From assembly GCA_038373865.1 (NCBI GenBank), contig JAXGGA010001082.1, positions 106,451 through 170,450 on the forward strand: DNA of 64,000 nucleotides, in the 5' to 3' direction. The notes beneath the pieces were generated by a model. The model was not told the origin of the DNA and searched no databases. It saw nothing but the letters and a program-made list of their open reading frames with translations. This document shows, in pieces, positions 23,559 through 35,405 of this stretch. Every line of letters starts with the position of its first letter. Position 1 is the stretch's first letter. The translations under genes were made by a program, and so were the position numbers. This stretch comes from Uloborus plumipes (lineage: Eukaryota; Arthropoda; Arachnida; Araneae; Uloboridae).

Positions 23559-25289
23559 ACTGTAACTTAACTCATTTTCTATTTATAACATGCAACGTGG
23601 CATTCATCGTGGCTCTCAGTATAAGTTTTCTAGCCTCGAAACAAGAAACCTAGGTGCCTTTTTTAATGAATGAAATATATATAACGGAAAAACATAATTT
23701 ATTTTTTTACTAAACACACTGCCAAAATTTATTGCATTTGTAAATTATTTTTTCAATTTTTTTTCTTTGCCAATCACAGGTCTTAATCGCTTTGAGCCAT
23801 TAAAGAAAAGCCTGAATCTAATCCAAAACTTTAGGTGTCGGATTTCACAACTAGGGTTGTAAATATAGGCATTAGATTTGATTGCAACGTAAAACTAATC
23901 AGTTTCGATTTTGAATACACACAGTAATAGAGATAAGCATTTAGCTGCAAAGTGATAAAATTTGACACATTTAAATATGCGTATTGTTCTAATTACCTTT
24001 GAATATCGGCACAAATTTTGTATGATGCAGAAAAATTAAGTTCCAACTAGGGATGCACAGAGTACTCGGTAAATATTCAGTACTCGGCCAATTTGCCGAG
24101 TATTCGGTACTCAGCCAAATTTAGATCAGGTGCTCAGCCAATACCGAGTAGTTGTAGAAAACTGAATAGTTCAAGACACATTTTTCAATAATTAAAAATA
24201 TGCAAATATATATATATATATATTGGAGAAACAAATTATGGGTATACTGCCATTTAGTGAGCATTTAAAATTTATTCAAGTTTAGAGAATTCAAACTAAT
24301 CAATAAAAGATTAATATAATTCCAACTTAATTGATACTTTATATCTATTCATTTAATGTAGTTTCATTTTAAAAATAACTTTTTTCTAAAATTTTTGACA
24401 AATAAATTATTTTAAACAATGCATAAGTTAAATTCAGTGCGATTTTTGTTCTAAGAACTATCATATAGAGGTCCATTCCAGTGATCAGTTCATATGTCAG
24501 GGTTCGAATTTACTGCTGGTACATTGGTTCCAGACCAGTAAAACTGGCCTCGAATCACCATAAAAATAATAAACAATCTAAGGACCGCCATTTTTTTAAA
24601 GAAAAAAAATGTAGTTAATGATTTAAGATGGACCAGTGATGTTGTCTGTTAACCAGTATATATTCCTGTTCACTGGTCGAGAAGACCAGTAAAATTTTGT
24701 AATGATTTCTAACCCTGTACCGTTGTATGTCAATGATTTTTTAAAAAACAATTGGTACTTGGCCGAGTAGTTCCAACATTTATTTAATTCTAACTGTTGT
24801 TGAGCTATGTTGTATTAAATGCACTATAGTGAGATAAGTTCTGTATTTAATTTACAGAAGTAACTAAAATATTTGCATAAAATTCAGAACATAGAAAAAA
24901 AAATTATGATAAAAAATATAATTTGTAAGTTTCTTTTGCAATTACTTTTTTACCAATATTTTGATGATGTTATTATTTTTTTTAGAAGAATAGCTGAAAT
25001 AAGGAGAAATAAAATGGCTGAGAATTTATATCGTACTTTCAGAGTTTGAGCCTTTGGAGCTAAGTTAATATTAGGGTGAGTGAGTTTCTACATCTTTAAA
25101 TACAAAAGATTGAACATATAGTTGTTGTGTATAATCTGGAATTCTCCTTCTAGTAATGTTTTCTTCTTATCAGTAGCCATAGTCAAGTTTAGATCACCAA
25201 GCAGAATATTGCATCAAAGTTATGTAATTAAGTTATATATCCAAGGAAGCTCTCTACACAAAATACATAAACTCTGTAATAAGACATTT
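23559..25289. other. Region between the two Harbinger genes
   Basis: Non-coding and AT-rich. It contains the hAT-like relic 24048-24769. The convergent genes probably end here; AATAAA-like signals are frequent but not diagnostic in such AT-rich sequence. Confidence 0.5.
24048..24769. mobile_element. hAT-like relic, TAGGGATGCAC end
   Basis: Left tip TAGGGATGCACAGAGTACTC with repeated TACTCGGCC/CCGAGTA motifs. GTTCCAAC flanks both sides (24040-24047, 24770-24777), an 8-bp duplication. The right end retains ACTTGGCCGAGTA but has lost the terminal GTGCATCCCTA. Inside, 24500-24715 starts CAGGGTTCGAATTTACTG and ends TTTCTAACCCTG, perhaps a second hAT MITE without a clear duplication. Confidence 0.65.
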
Positions 25290-28200
25290 TTATTGAACAT
25301 CAAAACTAACCCCATATTTTAATTGCAATTTCACTTTTTTTAAGTTAATTAATTCATCACATTTTTTCAGAAATTCTGCTGAAACAACGCTGATAGTGTT
25401 ATTAATGATCGATAAGTTCTCCTTGACTGCTGACAAGTCCTCCGTGATTGTTGCCAAGCTCTCCTTCAGCCCTCTGCATTCTTCTCGTATTTCAAGTTGG
25501 ACTTCATCGATTCTTCTAAGCTGTTCGTCCTCTTCTGATGCTTTTTTTGCTCTATAATTCTGCACCCTTGGGGTACTGCAGGATCCTAAACATGAATTTT
25601 ATTTTAAAACATTAAAGTTTTGACACTTTGTATGATAATGTATTGTTTTTAATATGTTTATTAAAATAAAAATGTTTTTACTTTTATGAATTCCTTCTAT
25701 TTTTTAAAGAAATATTATTTCATGCTAAACCATCAAGGAAAATACAGAAAAACCCAAGATAGCAGAATCATTGAAAATTTTCTCCCTTATGATACTTGTA
25801 TTAATATTTCCGAGCCCAGTCTGAAGAAACCTATCCGGGTTTTTTGGACTGACCTATTTTAAAAACCTTGTCTCTCAGTAAAGTGGAATTTTCCAGAATT
25901 TGCTAGATATTGAAAATATTCATTTCAGAAACAGGTACAGAAATTGCCGTCTTTTCTGAGAAATTTATTAAGTATTAAAAACTTCAACTGCATACGGATT
26001 TACAATAATAAAAAAAAATATGCGAGACCAATTGATGATTACTTCAATTATTAATGGTTATAAATTTTTTTTTCATTGTTATGTAAAATACTTTGATAAA
26101 CTATCCGGGAATCTGTTTCATCGACAGCTGTCTGCTGCAAAGTAAAACAGATTGCACTGACCCCATAAAATTAGCCAAAAAATGGTTAAATTGTAGCTAA
26201 ACTACATTTCATGAAACTAATCTACCTAAATATTTTTAACATTCCCAAATTATTATATGCAAAAAAAATTTATATGTGACATAAAAACGACGAATTTTGA
26301 TATTGTTGAAATTTTTCTTTTTCCAACCACTTGAGTCAATAGTTATACATAGATTACATGAAATATTACTTAAATACATTTCAGAAAAACACTGTATAAA
26401 GTTTTTATTTGTTTATTAGGGACGATGGGTCCCACAAAGTTAACAGGTGTTTAGGATAAGCCCGTGGTGGCATAGACTTTGATATCTGCATTAAAGCATT
26501 AATTACTGAAAAAATTATGAACATGTTAGTTTTTTCAAGTGAATATTTACACATGTTAGCAAAAATAACTTAGCAGTTTAAAAATATTGTTTTCTTTTTT
26601 AAAAAAAATCTACAGTCTAGTCTAGATTACTCGAAGTTATTAAGGACCGATTAAAAGCTTCGAGCTATAGGAAGTAATCACAGCCTTCTCAAAAGTTTGG
26701 GTCCAAACAAAAACTTTGAGATAAAGAGATATAAGAGTTATAAAGCCACAAGTTATCGAGACTTAACTGTACTCCACAGACATGAGTTGTGCTGGAAGTA
26801 GTTTTTTTTTTTTTTTGAGAATTGTTAAAAGTATTTGAACATAACACCCACGACAAGGTTACGTTTAATCCTCCCCCTGAAACTCTTTTTTTTTTTAAAC
26901 ATATGTCTAATCTTCTTGCCGTAATATATATGCATTAAACTCACGATCATTTGTGGAATAGGGCAAGACAATGTGAGTAATCACCGAAATAGTTAACATA
27001 TTAGTGTATGCAACAGTTTTAAAAAATAAATAACACTTGCATACATTTAAACTAACATTTGACAGCAGGAGTAAAGAAAGATATGTCTGAAAATAGATTT
27101 TCTACAGTTAACCCCTTAAAATGGTTCATTTATCTATATTGAGTAAATTTCAAAAAGTATGAAAAATTGCAGCTAATTTATGGAGAATTTACACTAGATG
27201 CAAGGACTGTTTGTACCCCCATGCGGCAGGTTAATTTTGGCTGCTCTAATGAACTCTGGCAATTATTTGAAATAAATTCTTTTCAGGAACAACAACTTTT
27301 GAATAATTCTGAGTGTTTTTCAACTCAGAATGTAACTGTTTATTTACATTTTATTATTCACTTTTTTGTTTAAAGAGCTTTCATAAGTTCTAAATAAGTT
27401 TTAAAAACAGCCCTTTAAAAAGCAGTTTAATATATACTTATATGTAGTTTGAACTTACCAGATCTTTGTGTTTGGGAAATTTGCAGAACCGGTTGGGAAT
27501 TTCCAATCGGCTGGAGTACCTGGAAAATGGAATGGAGTAATGAATTTTATCAAAATCGAAGTATTATGCATCAGCTGTATAATTTCAACTTTGCCGATTT
27601 GGATCTGAAGTTGGGAAAAGCGCATTCTCATTTTATAACCTTCATGCTTTTTTTCTTTTCTTTTTTCTAGGGTGCATTATCTTTTAAATTACCTTTATTT
27701 TTAAAGCATTTAAGAGAAACTATATTTTTTCTACATGTTTTTACTTATTCTGGTACCCACTGAAAGATATGAGGGTAAGTTCAAGCTTTCTGAGCCTTTA
27801 ATAAAACATGCTTTTTCAATCTTAATAATTTGGTAAAACTGATAATGTTCGTGAAGTGGGAAAATTATCATTTTCCTCACTTCTTCCCAAAAAATGTATG
27901 TTCAAGGCACATCTGATGACATAAGTAAATACTACTTCTTAACTTCCTCTTTTAAACTCATGAATACAAAAAATGAAATACCTGACTCATTCGAGAAGGT
28001 CCCGCTGTTGGTGATGCTGAAAGTCTCGGGGACTTAGTAGGCTGAAAACTGCAACTTGCTTGGGATTCTGAAAGGAAGAAAATGTTTTAATATCAAGTCG
28101 ATTGGAGGTACATGACCGGTACACATTGGAGGTATATGAAAAAAATATGGCAAAGCCAATTTTTGATTTTTTCCAGCCAGAGCAAATCAAAAGCTGTCCA

Positions 28201-29559
28201 TATCAAGCTTTTGCATTGATTTAAAAAAAAGAAAAAACACTCACACACAAATTGAGCAAATTTATTGCCTGCGGACAAATGCTTGCTTCCGCAAGGACAC
28301 ATCAAACACTGACATGAGCATATAATAACTAGCCTAAGGCTTATCGCTAAAAGTTAGGTTAAGGGGGAGAAAATTGATGATAACTAGGACATACCTTCAG
28401 GCAAATCCTCTAATGAAATGTCATCTACTACTTCTGGCGTATGATCTGCTCTTCTCAATTGGAAGCTCTAAAATTAAAAATAGTACCACATTAATAATGA
28501 GACATCAAAATTGAACTTAAGTATTATTAGATCTCTAAAAGAGAAAAGTGTTCTTACTTGTTCTGCGGAAGTGTCCAACCTTAAATCAACAATTCCTACA
28601 GCACAAGTGCTACCAATCAGAGCCAGCACTCTTTCTTCTAGCGGGGTCAAAGTAATGTTTACTGGAGAGCCGCCTCCAGTCATTTTTCGACTGTGGGTAT
28701 TGGCTGCCACCTTTTGTTTAACTCTTGATTTCATATCTTGGAATTTTCTCTTTATGTCGGTTCCAGATCTTCTAAAACCATTTCCTACAAAATGAATATA
28801 CATATATAGATTAACATATTTACAAACTGAACTATTTTTAAAAACATCTGAATTGTACTAACAGTACAGTAAACTAACAATTACTTTAGTAAATGTTGCA
28901 GATACCTATTTTCTGTTTCAAGGCAGCTTTTCATAAATGCATTTGTGAATTTTCAATACATAAGACTTAAACCGCCTCACATCCTTATATTCTGTAAATT
29001 TATGTTTCACAAATTCTGAAATTAGAACCTTTTGTTTCTCCATTTTTAATCTGTTCTATGACACTGGACCCAATTTGCTATTTTGAATGAAATTAAATTG
29101 GAATGAATAAACAGGATCTGATTCCAATTGTTTCAGATGGTTGGAGCTGTACTTTACATTTTCTGTCAATAATTAAAATATGTTTCAAGAAATGTAATGG
29201 TTAATAGTATAATTAACGAAATATAAGTGCCTTTGGAAAAAATTAAACTGAAATGAGACAGAAATTAAAGAAATGCTCAAATATGATGTGTAACCAATTT
29301 TAAAAATACAAAAAACTCAAGGTTTTTCCTTCATTACTAAAACTGTGAAATAGATTAAATTAGATTACTTACCAATTGCATTAATTGTTTCGGCAAGCTC
29401 CTCCCACGCTAGTCTCTGGTCTTCAGGAGTGGCAAATTCCCCACCTAATTTTCCAGAGACCATTTCTGGCCTCTGTTCTAATCGGAAAACAATTTCTTCT
29501 TTTTCAGCGTGGGTATAATTTGCTGCTCTCGAGTTTTTAATTGCGTTATTCTGGGCCAT
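25290..29559 (-). CDS. Harbinger Myb/SANT-like accessory protein, about 6 exons
   Basis: Proposed exons on the minus strand: 29559-29373, 28784-28558, 28467-28395, 28068-27982, 27519-27459 and 25575-25290. The first four junctions are in frame with GT-AG borders; exons 5-6 are less certain because the last acceptor was picked (CTGCAG) to keep frame. Exon 1 starts MAQNNAIKNSRAANYTHAEK and has RLAWEELAETINAIG. Exon 2 continues NGFRRSGTDIKRKFQDMKSR, the tryptophan-containing helix array of Myb/SANT-like domains found in Harbinger partners and NAIF1-like proteins. Exons 3-5 are a low-complexity linker (EVVDDISLEDLPE, PTKSPRL). Exon 6 is a charged coiled coil (EEDEQLRRIDEVQLEIREE onward) ending in a stop. 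In characterised Harbingers this partner binds the ends and brings the nuclease into the nucleus. No disabling mutation is seen. Confidence 0.8.
26613..26769. mobile_element. Pogo/Tigger-type MITE, diverged
   Basis: Left end CAGTCTAGTCTAGATTACTC, right end (inverted) CAGTTAAGTCTCGATAACTT, flanked by TA. Inner matching motif TCGAAGTTATTAAGGACC versus its diverged inverted partner. It lies in the last intron of the Myb-like gene. Confidence 0.6.
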
Positions 29560-30505
29560 TTTATACTTATTAGCTACAACACACGCAGAAAACAACCTAC
29601 CCAATTCAATAAAACACAATGTTGAATGTTCAAATCACGTATGTGTTGCCAATTGATCAGAAAAATGAAATAACAGGAACGAGAAGTGAAAAAGAAGCGC
29701 GCCGCGCTTTTCTCCGCGGAGAACTCTATGTTCTCATTGGTTACTCTACATTTCTTATCATGTACTACCTCCAGGTAAAGCAAGATCATCGCTTAGTCAC
29801 TTTAGTTTTGACATCGCCTTTACCTGCGTAAACAACCGTTTCACCAGAATCCGGTTTACGAAAAGAGGGGAGGAAATACGCAATTTTTCTGCGTTGCGCA
29901 TGCAAAAAGTTGCGCAAACAGTGTTTCACCAGAATTCCTGTGTAAAGCAGCTATGCTAGCGGAGCTGTATTTCGTTTACCATCACGGGGGCCCCGATAGA
30001 ACGCGGGCACTGTGTGACGAGGGGCTTAGCTTCTGTTTATAGTTTATATTATTTTACTTTTTACTCCACATAAATCACAGATGATTCCCAGTTTCAAGTG
30101 TTAATTCAGTTAGATTCCACATTCATAAACAAGTTTCTAATCAAGCCGCATGGCCTTGTAAAATGCTAGTTTTGGTGAAAATTACGTAAGTTTAGAATAA
30201 ATGTGGGAGATTTAAATGTTGTTTAATATACTTTTTTTCAAACCCAATTTTGTTCTCCGACTTTGCGGTGTACATTTTTCAACTTGAATTAATTTTAACA
30301 TTTATTCTTAATATTTAAAAAAAATTAGAAAAAAAATCATATTTTTGAAGAAATTCAAACTTCAGGCCTCGTGCGGAACACCTAAACAATTTCTGATTAG
30401 ACTGAAATTTTTTGTGGAATATGTGGGTAGGTAGGGGCAACTTTTTATCAACTTAGTAAATTGAATTTCGAAAAAAAGTTTTTTTCGATACACCCTAGTA
30501 TGCAT

Positions 30506-33134
30506 TAGGGTGAGTCGAAAAAATCGATTTTTTTATTTCGAAATCGCATTACCTCTCAAAAGTTGTGGTTTAGTATCCACAACTTGGGAAAAATAAGAAA
30601 AAAATTCTAAGTTGACGTCTTCGGTTCGCGCATGAGGCTCAAAGTTGGAAAAAATATGTTAAAAATGGAAATTTTCAAAAAGAAAAAAGAAAAAAAAAAC
30701 TGTAAATTTTTATAATGCAAATACCATAATCTGTAAATATTTTGTGCATTTTTAATCTAAAAAAATATTTTATAGCTTTTACATACGATCTTTAGTTTGC
30801 ACATCAGCCTTAAATTGGGCTAAAATCGCCTACAATGTCAAATTTCGAAAATATCGATTTTTTTTATTTCGAAATCGCATTACCTCTCAAATGTTGTGGT
30901 TTGGTATCCAAAATTTGGAAAAAATAAATAAAAAATCTAAGTTGGCTACTTCGGTTCGCGTATGAGGCTCAAAGTTGGAAAATATATGGTAAAAATGGAG
31001 AAATTTTCAAAAAATAATTTGAAAAAAAAGTAATTTTTTTTTCTATCGAAACTGCTTGAAATTGTTAGTAGATAACATAAGTTGAACCCAAAAAATTATA
31101 CATAACTTTTAGAAGATACATTCTGTTTGTGCATAAGGCTCAAGATATGAAAAAAAATGTCAAAAACTGAATCAGAACGCACTATGTCGGCGCTGTGCTG
31201 GTATATTTTTGTTCTACAGCCGACTTTTCTAGACATTACACATATTCTAGGAGACAGTTCAAAGTCCCTGCAGTCTGCACTCCCTTTGGTTGTCACTTAG
31301 TCAGCTAGACCCGCCAAACAAACAGCATCTTTAATTAGCAACTGAAAGTGAATCAAAAAGTGCAGCGTGTTTAGCTTTGGGTGAGCTTTTTTTTTTTTTT
31401 TTTGTTAACTTTATAGCATATTTTTATGCTCAAGTTTTGTTATACTGTTCTCCGTTCTCCGAATAATACATAACCCCGGAAAACTTCTAAACGTTTAATT
31501 ATTTGTCCGTTTTTTGGTGTACCGAAAGGGTTAAGTCAAAGTGTTTTAACCACATGTGCAGATGTGTTGTTAGCTTGCTTTGTAGAAAAATCGCAATCTG
31601 TAAAAGGCCAACCTTTTTCAAGGATTTCAGATTGCATAGCTCATAGAAGAAATTTACTGCAAAGCTTCTATACCAACGGTCAGTCATGTACGTATTGTAA
31701 AATTGATAAAGGATTACCATAATACTACACTTTGAGAAAGTCATTTAGTCGTGATAAAGATAAATTGAACTTCAAGACAAAAGTCAATCATTTTGTTAAT
31801 TAAGCGAAGTCTAAACTTTTTGACGTTGCTTCTTTCAAGTGTGCAATGAATTTTTCGTGTTCTCTTGTGCTAAAAAGCCAATCTCTTGTAGATGTACACT
31901 ATACATCTGTACATTGGTATAGAACGCACATTTATATTACCACTATATATTGGTATAGAAGCTTTGCAGTAAATTTCTTCTATTTAAGCAGATATGCAAT
32001 CTGAAATCCTTGAAAAAGGTTCGCCTTTTACAGATTGCGATTTTTCTTCAAAACAAGTTAACAACACATCTGCACATGTGGGTAAAACACTTTGACTTAA
32101 CCCTTTCGGTACACCAAAAAACGGACAAACAATTAAACGTTTAGAAGTTTGCCGGGGTTCCATTATTTATTAGTCGGAGAAAGGAGAACAGTATAACAAA
32201 ACTTGAGCATGAAAATATGCTATAAAGTTAACAAAAAAAAAAAAAAAAAAAAACTCACCCAAAGCTAAACACGCTGTACTTTTTGATCCACTTTCAGTTG
32301 CTAATTAAAGATACTGTTTGTTTGGCGGGTCTAGCTGACTAAGTGACAACCAAAGGGAGTGCAGACTGCAGGGACTTCGAACTGTCTCCTAGAATATGTG
32401 TAATGTCTAGACAAGTCGGCTGTAGAATAAAATATACCGGCACAGTGCCGACGTAGTGCGTTCTGGTTCAGTTTTAGACTTTTTTTTTTCATATTTTGAG
32501 CCTTATGCACAAACAGAATGTATCTTCTAAAAGTTATATGTATATTTCTTCGTTCAAATTATGTTATCTACTAACAATTTAAATCAGATTCGATAGAAAA
32601 CAATTACTTTTTTTTTTCAAATTATTTTTTGAAAATTTCCATTTTTAGCATATATTTTCCAACTTTGAGCCTCATGCGCGAACCGAAGGAGTCAACTTAG
32701 ATTTTTTTTTAATTATTTTTCCCAAATTTTGGATACCAAACCACAATTTTTGAGAGGTAATGCGATTTCGAACTAAAAAAAAATCGATATTTTCGAAATT
32801 TGACATTGTAGGCGATTTTAGCCCAATTTAAGGCTGATGTGCAAACTAATGATCGTATGTAAAAGCTATAAAATACTTTTTTAGATTAAAAATGCACAAA
32901 ATATTTACAGCTTATGGCAGTTGCATTATAAAAAGTTACAATTTTTTTTTCTTTTTTCCTTTTGAAAATTTCCATTTTTAACATATTTTTTCAAACTTTG
33001 AGCCTCATGCGCGAACCGAAGACGTCAACTTAGAATTTTTTTCTTATTTTTCCCAAGTTGTGGACACTAAACCACAACTTTTGAGAGGTAATGCGATTTC
33101 GAAATAAAAAAATCGATTTTTTCGACTCACCCTA
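30506..33134. mobile_element. TAGGGTGAGTCG long-armed foldback
   Basis: Arms 30506-31677 and about 31950-33134 around a ~270-bp spacer. Tip TAGGGTGAGTCGAAAAAATC on both ends. GTATGCAT flanks it at 30498-30505 and 33135-33142, the former shared with the neighbouring 16932-30497 element. Each arm holds a direct repeat of about 335 bp (CGCATTACCTCTCAAAAGTT, then GGTTCGCG and ATGAGGCTCAAAGTTGGAAA). No convincing frame remains. The tip resembles that of its neighbour, so the two are related families. Confidence 0.88.
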
Positions 33135-33142
33135 GTATGCAT

Positions 33143-33379
33143 CCGCAATCGATTTCACACTTTTTTAGAGTGACTTTTTCGCTCTTTTGAATTAAGAATG
33201 TAGGACAGTTACTAAGAATGTGTAACATGTTCGGCATATTGGAGCTGGTTAACGGCATAAGATACATTTATGGGTGAACCTGGTATGTCCAATGTGAAGT
33301 CATGTTATTAAAACTTGTATTGTTCTCTTTTGGTAAGCTGAAATGACCTGAAACCTTTCATCCAGATCTAGATAGAATG
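33143..33379. other. No feature seen
   Basis: Follows the foldback. Begins CCGCAATCGATTTCACAC, the continuation of the sequence interrupted at 16931. No gene. Confidence 0.4.
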
Positions 33380-33381
33380 TA

Positions 33382-33913
33382 CACTAAACTCTCATTTATA
33401 CACGGCCTCATTTATACTCCTTTTTCACTCATACGACGATTTTAAATGGTCCCAGCACATTCCACAGCAAAATAATGATAGTATCATTCGTTTATGCGTT
33501 GCTCTAAAGATAAATATTTCACTTATACGCCGAATTTTATGTAAAATTTAAAAAAAAGGCTTTTTTTTTCACTTTCCTTTTTAATCTTTCGCCTTTATTA
33601 TTCATGGAAGGCATTTTTCCCGCATGAAACTCGGAGCGGGACAATTACCTATTATGGATCGTTTTAAAGGGAACAGTTTGCAATTAGGTATGCTACAATT
33701 TTTGCTTTCTCTTTATCAATGTAGTTACGTTACAGTAATTGCCAAACCGTACTAATATGTCCCTTTTCTATAGAAATATTCTTAGTCATTCTCTCATTAG
33801 AGCCTATGTTACGTTTCAGTCCTTTAAATAGGCTTGTTCGCTTATACGTCTCTCTCACTTATGCTCCTCTTTCTGTTGGTCCCTTGGGCCGGTGCATAAG
33901 TGAGAGTTCACTG
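33382..33913. mobile_element. Tigger-like non-autonomous element
   Basis: Tips CACTAAACTCTCATTTATAC and, inverted, CAGTGAACTCTCACTTATGC, flanked by TA (33380-33381, 33914-33915). Subterminal copies of CTCATTTATAC/CACTTATGC recur at about 33407, 33428, 33520 and 33840-33860. It fits pogo/Tigger-type elements; no transposase. Confidence 0.75.
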
Positions 33914-33915
33914 TA

Positions 33916-35405
33916 ATTTATTTTGAGTTTCTTTATTCCAAGCCCGCTGCTTATGGGTGTTAATACATTCACAAATGGAATTTTTAATATCGTTGAAAGG
34001 AACAGGATTATCGACCAGGACGTTTGCAGCTTTAGCAGCTGCAGCACTTTTGGTCGCCATTCTGAAGAAAAGTATGCAAACAGCTCGTTAAGCGAAAATT
34101 CTATTCTCTATTCGTAATTTTAACAAAAATTGAAACATTATAATATTCCACAAGCATTAATTCAATGGAATAATTTTTTGCATACAAAAAAATATTGTAG
34201 ATTCCAAATATAATACAAAAGTAGGTAATATAACTAAATGAAAACAAATTAGAGAACTCGTGCAGATTTGGTTTATTTATTGGTCGGAAAATTTGTTTAG
34301 CGATTGTTTAAAAAAAGTATAAGAAAATATTGCTATTTAGTTGTAAAATCATGAAATAATGTATGAATTGTGCTAATTAATATTTCCTGCAATTCATTGC
34401 TTTTTTCCCTAAGGAAGTTTCGCTACTAAATTCTTGGATTATGTAAATGTGTAAATTGTATTATTAGAACTAGGAGTTAATAATTTATACAATACTCATT
34501 CCTTTCGTAAACCCCCTCCCCCCAAATTCATTTCTTTTTCCTTAACAAATACTGCTATTCAATTTCTAACACATGGCATTTAATCTAATATATGTTTATG
34601 TGACGTCCAGAAATCTTTGTTCTGTTCTTGACAGCGATTCAAAAGCGCTTTTCCAATGAAAAAGTGATTAATGACATGGAATTAATTAAAAACAACCTTC
34701 TGTATGCTTGCCATTTAAAGGGACTGACGCATTGAAACAGTGTTGCGTTCACTAAATATGATATAAAGAATCTAAATTAATCAAAAATGATTAATCAGTT
34801 TGATCCGCAAGTTTTTAATATGCATTTAATTACCCAATGTGTCAACATTTCAGCAATTTGGGAAAGACAGTTTGTAAAGTTACCTCTTCAACGCGAAGCA
34901 TTAACGTACTTTTTACATATTTATAGCAGAGAAAAAAGTGATAAATTCTACAAACTTTATTGAATGCGTGTATAAGGTAGACCGACCACTGAATGAAAAA
35001 TACGTAATGTTTTTGAGAAAGTAAGGGTTTTGAAATTTTTTGTAGATAAATTGGAAGTATTAACTTCCTTTTATACATTTTTAATGCGAGAAATCGTCTA
35101 GAAAATGCTGTGTTTTTCCACTGTTTGGGGCGTTCATTCATTGCTTTTTTTTAATCTCAAATTTAACTAACATTTTATTAGTTTTAATTCATTAAATTTA
35201 AGTGCCACTACTCTAGAATTGGTGGGAATTTACTTTCCAAGAATTCATAAACCTCAAGAACAAAATATGTTTGTCCTCAACAAAAACCTATCATATTGAG
35301 GGGAATGTCGCACTTGATTTAAGTTTTGGTCGATAATTGTAGGAGAATAAGTAAGAAAAAATAAACCTTTATTCTATAACATATTATTCAGTAGGGCAGC
35401 ATATA
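33916..35405. other. No gene recognised
   Basis: AT-rich. The frame at 34842-35141 (minus, 99 codons) has no motif and unremarkable composition; left uncalled. Confidence 0.4.

Larger units (their letters stand above)
19101..29942. mobile_element. Complete PIF/Harbinger transposon
   Basis: Left tip AGGGCGGAATTCTGGTGAAAC, right tip (inverted) CACAGGAATTCTGGTGAAAC, flanked by TAA at 19098-19100 and 29943-29945. The uninterrupted left foldback arm reads CTGCTTTAGGATTGCAGAA near 17478-17496, which proves the target was a single TTA/TAA. A second inner copy of the tip motif (GAATTCTCGTGAAACG at ~19168, inverted TTTCACCAGAATCCGG at ~29840) makes ~100-bp compound ends. It carries both genes expected of an autonomous Harbinger, transcribed towards each other from the two ends. 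At 10.8 kb it is long, owing to introns and small insertions. Confidence 0.92.
16932..30497. mobile_element. TAGGGTGTATCG long-armed foldback carrying nested Harbinger
   Basis: Tips TAGGGTGTATCGAAAAAAAC and the inverted copy at 30497, flanked by GTATGCAT on each side (16924-16931, 30498-30505). With later insertions removed, the element is a foldback: left arm 16932-17958, spacer ~17959-18248, right arm 18249-18696 plus 19084-19100 plus 29943-30497. Two elements entered the right arm: 18697-19083 and the Harbinger 19101-29942. The arms hold duplicated transposase coding relics. The 8-bp TSD fits nTnnnnAn. Confidence 0.85.

Noticed and set aside
25122..25322. Plus-strand frame overlapping the last exon of the Myb-like gene
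   Set aside because: AT-rich chance frame; the minus strand shows a coherent coiled coil.
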